Source: an uncultured Collinsella sp.
GTDB taxonomy: Bacteria; Actinomycetota; Coriobacteriia; Coriobacteriales; Coriobacteriaceae
Reading direction: 5' to 3'
NCBI GenBank assembly: GCA_902474645.1
Contig: CABRWN010000063.1
Coordinates: 1-10,336 of the forward strand
Length of the DNA: 10,336 bases
The notes beneath the pieces are model-generated. The model was not told where the DNA came from. It saw nothing but the letters and a program-made list of their open reading frames with translations, and made no database searches. Positions 7,201-10,336 of this stretch are shown here, piece by piece (position 1 is the first letter of the stretch; each line of letters opens with the position of its first letter). A program made the position numbers and the translations under genes.

Positions 7201-7286
7201 CTGAGTTTTTGAGCGAAATCCAGCAACGAGGAGAACCGGGGGCCGCAGCAACGAACGTGGCGCCCCTATCAGTTGCGGTGGAATAG
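4275..7286 (+). CDS. TOTE-type conflict-system protein: archaeo-eukaryotic primase, SF2 helicase and PLD-like domain
   Basis: The protein has 1003 residues. After a poorly conserved N-terminus comes a cysteine cluster (C116, C125, C135, C138), probably a zinc knot, running into the primase-like domain. This has the metal-binding pair D183/D185 in LVIDFDK and the catalytic-type H219 in RSRSGNGAH, with GGFGNLIALP after it. A charged linker (about 325-450) leads to an SF2 helicase: Walker A APTGFGKT (485-492), DECH (598-601), GLSATP (622-627) and QQVGRLHR (798-805). A C-terminal PLD-like fold (about 870-980) follows, with a degenerate motif. The family is thought to act on foreign nucleic acid in prokaryotic conflict; priming or unwinding here is inferred. 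The start at 4275 is the first ATG after an in-frame stop at 4257 and has no clear ribosome site. The gene is more AT-rich than its neighbours, and its last codons and stop lie inside a repeat. Confidence 0.88.
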   Translation: MNADKNGIQMSNAVHQYALFGNALFKLNKTVVHASDPRKQIVICSNGPDIRYATLEEWDKAGKSFGERAQTEGIVTSASPARDKLELFRNLFTGRKDVHAHGYRRKDGGIGYTPACANEWKPGICPKANHHRIKCAECRSRTFLELNDAAIIAHFKGSDDRLRDVIGQYVLDKDCNTNVLVIDFDKADWKEATNAIRLVVKNHGINAAVERSRSGNGAHIWFFFLEPINAKTARDFGSCLIAEAAALNKTITFEAFDRMIPAQSTIPEGGFGNLIALPFQGKAQREGNSVFVDERFEPFPDQWLYLSQIQLISRATVDRLIEDTKNKPLGIATAAATNKTRRNVQKPRKRLPLTPRDFPSNLLVTQADMLYIPEKSLSPAAQMEIRRLATFANPEFFRAQSMHQSVFGKPRLIDLSELRDGRVAIPRGCKAQLEQLIQEAHVTAHYSDERSTGNPIEMAFKGTLHPEQQIAADQMLEYEDGIMSAPTGFGKTVIGAYLIAAVGLPALVIVPKTALIAQWKSQLERFLDITDTREPVRTPKGRISKKQPPLIGQIGGGKTAVSGLIDVASFQSLSGKDSQTGEPIVKNLVRNYGLIICDECHHAAAPQLELVLKSAPAKYIYGLSATPERSDGLTRALSMLCGPLRYVIDPKTQAIQQGIQRIVRPRFTGIRLSAYEPDASFNQILDMLCAHAARNELIVDDALEAASNGRHPLILSKRKKHAEELFRLLNDRRHEPILLTGEIGAKERKAILNSLPGFEHEHRIIVATESLLSEGFDLSYLDTLFIATPISWDGSVTQQVGRLHRSHEGKQQVEIFDYIDLSIPMLARMYQKRLKTYAKLGYEIYSAEDSEQPDYNILIEPANAIEALIKDITGATKSAFIAASYASAACLTKLTATLAGAAARGITLEIYVASTPRDDAKAIFAEMNVDYSVKAKGRLCAAVIDEETVWYGTIPLLAFPKKEDCSIRFKSNEVAAEFLSEIQQRGEPGAAATNVAPLSVAVE

Positions 7287-7337
7287 GGTCTGCTCCTGGC
7301 CAATCAGCCGCAAATCAATCCCTATTCCACCGCAACT
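7271..7337. repeat. Inverted-repeat element, copy 2, overlapping the helicase stop codon
   Basis: AGTTGCGGTGGAATAGGG (7271-7288) and its exact complement CCCTATTCCACCGCAACT (7320-7337) form a perfect 18-bp stem around a 31-base centre. The centre is the same length as in the copy at 3575-3637 and differs from it at 6 positions. The helicase reads SVAVE-stop through the left arm, with TAG at 7284-7286. The element lies between two genes pointing at each other and could act as a hairpin stop for both, although no T-run follows. Confidence 0.88.
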
Positions 7338-7350
7338 CGGAAATCGGCGA

Positions 7351-7659
7351 TCAGCCCAGCGGACCCTGAAACAGCTCCTGATGAGTGCCCATTCGCACCA
7401 GCCTGATCACTGGGCTAGTCTTATGGGGCAGATATAGAACGACCACATCGACCAAGCCATCGGATAGATGGAAATCGATGTGGCCGTTGTAGTTGCCGTC
7501 CGGGTTTGAAAGCTCGTGGGCGCCATATTCCGCGGGAAGCGAGCCGTGAGCCGCAAGCTCTGCAACCGCCGCCTTAAACTCGGTTTTTAGCTGCGGATGG
7601 ATGCGCATCGTCCGTTTGTAATCCGCCTTAAACTGAGCCTCGACTTTAATCTCAAACAT
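7351..7659 (-). CDS. YafQ-family toxin (RelE superfamily mRNA endoribonuclease)
   Basis: This 102-residue basic protein resembles YafQ: LPAEYGAHEL (41-50), GNYNGHIDFHL (55-65) and LVRMGTHQELF (87-97) follow the pattern of the E. coli protein. Family toxins cut mRNA in the ribosomal A site and halt growth until the antitoxin binds them. By comparison with YafQ, H48, H64, D67, H93 and F97 would be the active-site set; the tryptophan next to the aspartate is replaced here. It starts two bases after the antitoxin stop, with GAGGG inside the end of the antitoxin gene as ribosome site, so the pair is translationally linked. It ends 13 bases before the inverted-repeat element. It is likely active but not proven so. 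Confidence 0.88.
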   Translation of the reverse strand: MFEIKVEAQFKADYKRTMRIHPQLKTEFKAAVAELAAHGSLPAEYGAHELSNPDGNYNGHIDFHLSDGLVDVVVLYLPHKTSPVIRLVRMGTHQELFQGPLG

Positions 7660-7661
7660 CG

Positions 7662-7961
7662 CTAGCCCTCATCGAGGAACGATATAAGCTCATCAGCGTT
7701 ATTGAATGACGGGCTGTCGTCTGGCAGAATCCCCAACTCATGAGCCTCGGCAATCACCATGGCGCGTCTCGTCGCCTCGTTGGGCACCTCTGCCCTTCCT
7801 ACAATCTCAAAAGGAATCTTTCGTTGATTTACCAGCTGCCGAACAGCAAGGTTGAGATACGAATTGAGACTCAGACCAACCGTATCCAAGAACTCAGTCG
7901 CCTGTTCCTTGAGCCCCTCTTCGATGCGAACCGTCGTAGGCTTAACCGTTGCAGTAGACAT
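7662..7961 (-). CDS. RelB/DinJ-family antitoxin
   Basis: This 99-residue protein has a ribbon-helix-helix N-terminus (TTVRIEEGLKEQATEFLDTVGLSLNSYLNL, about residues 9-38) followed by the typical QRKIPFEI (46-53) and a flexible acidic C-terminus (DDSPSFNNADELISFLDEG) that would wrap and block the toxin. It should bind DNA as a dimer and repress its own operon. The ATG at 7961 is preceded by GAGGAGGT at good spacing. It is the first gene of the pair, the usual order for this family. The acidic tail and the downstream YafQ toxin make the assignment firm. Confidence 0.9.
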   Translation of the reverse strand: MSTATVKPTTVRIEEGLKEQATEFLDTVGLSLNSYLNLAVRQLVNQRKIPFEIVGRAEVPNEATRRAMVIAEAHELGILPDDSPSFNNADELISFLDEG

Positions 7962-7991
7962 ACGCGACCTCCTCGCCTCGTCTTTTGCATC

Positions 7992-7997
7992 AGTATA
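7992..7997 (-). promoter_or_regulatory. -10 hexamer of the toxin-antitoxin operon
   Basis: TATACT on the minus strand, about 30 bases upstream of the antitoxin start. No good -35 is seen at 16-18 bases. A CTGATG half-site touches the hexamer, so a bound repressor would mask it. Confidence 0.5.
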
Positions 7998-8015
7998 CCC
8001 AATTTAGATGGTAGT

Positions 8016-8035
8016 CTGATGTTAAATAGCATCAG
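8016..8035 (-). promoter_or_regulatory. Palindromic operator for the antitoxin
   Basis: CTGATG (8016-8021) and CATCAG (8030-8035) form a 6-bp dyad with an 8-base AT-rich centre that is itself partly symmetrical. A third half-site, GCATCAG (7988-7993 region), overlaps the -10. The spacing of half-sites suits two ribbon-helix-helix dimers. Autoregulation is known for RelB/DinJ; this site as the target is inferred. Confidence 0.5.
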
Positions 8036-8072
8036 GGTGACGCTCGCATTACTATAACGGCGGACGGGCGTC

Positions 8073-8831
8073 CTACATCAACCCGCTGAGCGCAATGTCG
8101 ACGGCCTCGTTGAGGTCGTCGGTGATGTGCACCAGCTCCGGATCGAGTGGGCTGATCATGCCGGCGTCCATCACCGGGCCGTTGAGCCAGTCGAACAGGC
8201 CCTGCCAGTACTCGGTGCTCACCAAAACGAGCGGCATGCGCTTGACCTTGTGCGTTTGCACCAGCGTGAGCACCTCGAACATCTCGTCGAGCGTGCCAAA
8301 CCCGCCGGGAAACACAATAGCGCCCGAGCTGTATTTGACGAACATGGTCTTGCGCACAAAGAAGTAACGGAAGTCCATGCCGAGGTTCACGTATTTGTTG
8401 AGCCCCTGCTCGTGCGGCAATTCAATGCCCAGGCCAACTGACTTACCGTTGACGCTCGCCGCTCCCTTGTTGGCCGCTTCCATGATGCCGGGGCCGCCAC
8501 CGGTAATAACCGCCACGCCGCGCTGGGCAATCTTGCGACCGACCGTGCGCGCCGCCTTGTAGAGCGGATCGGTCTTGGGCGTGCGGGCGCTACCGAAGAT
8601 GGTCACCGCAGGCCCGAGCTCGGCAAGTGCGCCAAAACCATCGACAAACTCGGCCTGGATGCGCAGTACGCGCCACGGATCGGCATGCAGCCAGTCGGTC
8701 GACTCCTCGGGCGCCAGCAGGTTGGCGTAGGTGTTGTCCTTAGGAATCATGGGGCCGCGCATGACCACGGGGCCGCGGCGGTACGTCTCGTCGTAGGCAG
8801 GCTCGCCCTCGACGTTCTCATTCTTAATCAT
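8073..8831 (-). CDS. LOG-family (TIGR00730-type) nucleotide phosphoribohydrolase-like protein
   Basis: This 252-residue cytoplasmic Rossmann-fold protein has the family signatures TIFGSARTPK (77-86), TGGGPGIMEAANKG (110-123) and PGGFGTLDEMFE (175-186); the last holds the nucleotide phosphate and the catalytic glutamate. R160 in FFVRKTMF is the other conserved active-site residue. LOG enzymes release a base from a nucleoside 5'-monophosphate; in bacteria without cytokinins the natural substrate is often unclear. The ATG at 8831 is used because AGGAG lies five bases upstream; a longer frame to 8900 lacks a ribosome site. The final 42 codons are duplicated at 3727-3856, so this 3' end may have been supplied by an integrated element. 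No strong terminator follows. tgt lies upstream on the same strand. Confidence 0.9.
   Translation of the reverse strand: MIKNENVEGEPAYDETYRRGPVVMRGPMIPKDNTYANLLAPEESTDWLHADPWRVLRIQAEFVDGFGALAELGPAVTIFGSARTPKTDPLYKAARTVGRKIAQRGVAVITGGGPGIMEAANKGAASVNGKSVGLGIELPHEQGLNKYVNLGMDFRYFFVRKTMFVKYSSGAIVFPGGFGTLDEMFEVLTLVQTHKVKRMPLVLVSTEYWQGLFDWLNGPVMDAGMISPLDPELVHITDDLNEAVDIALSGLM
8167..8202. repeat. Right copy of the 36-bp perfect direct repeat (candidate att site)
   Basis: Identical to 3821-3856 and in the same orientation. It encodes about residues 211-222 of the LOG protein (GLFDWLNGPVMD). It marks the point in the intact gene beyond which similarity to the left copy stops. Confidence 0.75.
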
Positions 8832-8836
8832 GGGTA

Positions 8837-8841
8837 CTCCT
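8837..8841 (-). promoter_or_regulatory. Shine-Dalgarno site fixing the LOG start
   Basis: AGGAG on the minus strand, five bases before the ATG at 8831. It selects this codon over upstream in-frame starts. Confidence 0.7.
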
Positions 8842-9041
8842 ATCGAAAATAGAAACGGGCGGAGTCGACGCCATGCGCCAAACACCCGCCCGAACATCAA
8901 CTATTCGGTATGGTACCCACGATGCATCAAGAGCTTGCAAGCTATCGGTCAGCGGTCGCGCAGCCGGTGTCAGCAAATGTGACGAGCGGTTGCCGCTCAG
9001 CCTTTGCCGTTGCCCGCGCTCTGCAAGCGCCCGCGCCGCTC

Positions 9042-10181
<1,140 letters not shown>

Positions 10182-10218
10182 AAACTGGAACTCCTTGGTT
10201 GCGGTTCATACGCAGACC

Positions 10219-10224
10219 ATTATA
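10219..10224 (-). promoter_or_regulatory. -10 hexamer of tgt
   Basis: A perfect TATAAT on the minus strand, giving an expected leader of about 30 bases. The -35 at 17-18 bases is poor. A small dyad CGGG-CAA-CCCG (10225-10235) abuts the hexamer and could be a control site. Confidence 0.6.
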
Positions 10225-10320
10225 CGGGCAACCCGCAAGAAGCACCGACTCGACAGAAACTGGTGCATTAAACGACTAGTCCCTTGATTATCGACTTTAT
10301 CCGAACACCTCCCACATTCA

Positions 10321-10336
10321 TCCGCACATGTGCGGA
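10321..10336. repeat. 16-bp perfect palindrome at the window edge
   Basis: TCCGCACATGTGCGGA reads the same on both strands and ends exactly at the last base, so its full extent is unknown. It lies about 100 bases upstream of the tgt -10. It could be an operator or the stem of a terminator for a gene beyond the edge. Confidence 0.5.

Noticed and set aside
8932..8943. 12-bp palindrome AGCTTGCAAGCT upstream of LOG
   Set aside because: Palindromes of this length are expected a few times by chance in a 10-kb window, and it has no clear position relative to a promoter.
8984..8998. Hairpin GAGCGG-TTG-CCGCTC as a tgt terminator
   Set aside because: The stem is only 6 bp with a tight loop and no T-run follows on the minus strand, so tgt and LOG may be co-transcribed.

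Overview
The window looks like chromosome of a GC-rich Gram-positive gut actinobacterium of the Coriobacteriia, most probably a Collinsella relative. This is inferred from codon and base composition, near-consensus Shine-Dalgarno sites, and the style of the DegV, M20 dipeptidase, LOG and Tgt proteins; no rRNA or other marker is present to prove it. Ordinary housekeeping genes flank an island with a clearly more AT-rich character.

Left flank (1-3720). The minus strand carries the start of a lipoprotein with a twin-arginine-like signal (1-92). It also carries a HAD phosphatase and an M20/PepV-type dipeptidase (2548 to 390), probably one transcript, ending at a rho-independent terminator (322-348). 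The divergent degV gene (2699-3559) runs rightward and is followed by a small inverted-repeat element (3575-3637) and a strong bidirectional terminator (3655-3715).

Island (about 3727-8202). A 130-bp copy of the 3' end of a LOG-family gene lies at 3727-3856, and the intact LOG gene ends at 8073. The two copies have the same orientation and no gaps. They are identical over 36 bp at the inner edge and differ mainly towards the stop codon. This is the arrangement expected when an integrative element enters the 3' end of a gene and supplies a replacement end. No integrase is visible in between. The cargo is a roughly 420-bp leader full of inverted repeats, a 1003-residue primase-helicase of the TOTE conflict-system type whose C-terminal PLD-like motif is degenerate, a second copy of the inverted-repeat element that supplies the helicase stop codon, and a RelB/DinJ-YafQ toxin-antitoxin operon pointing the other way.

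Right flank (8073-10336). The intact LOG phosphoribohydrolase-like gene and tgt (queuine tRNA-ribosyltransferase) lie on the minus strand. tgt has a good -10 hexamer.

How the parts fit: the flanks are metabolic genes (peptide breakdown, phosphate ester hydrolysis, fatty-acid binding, nucleotide salvage, tRNA modification). The island carries a likely nucleic-acid-targeting conflict protein plus an addiction module, a common composition for a small defence island.
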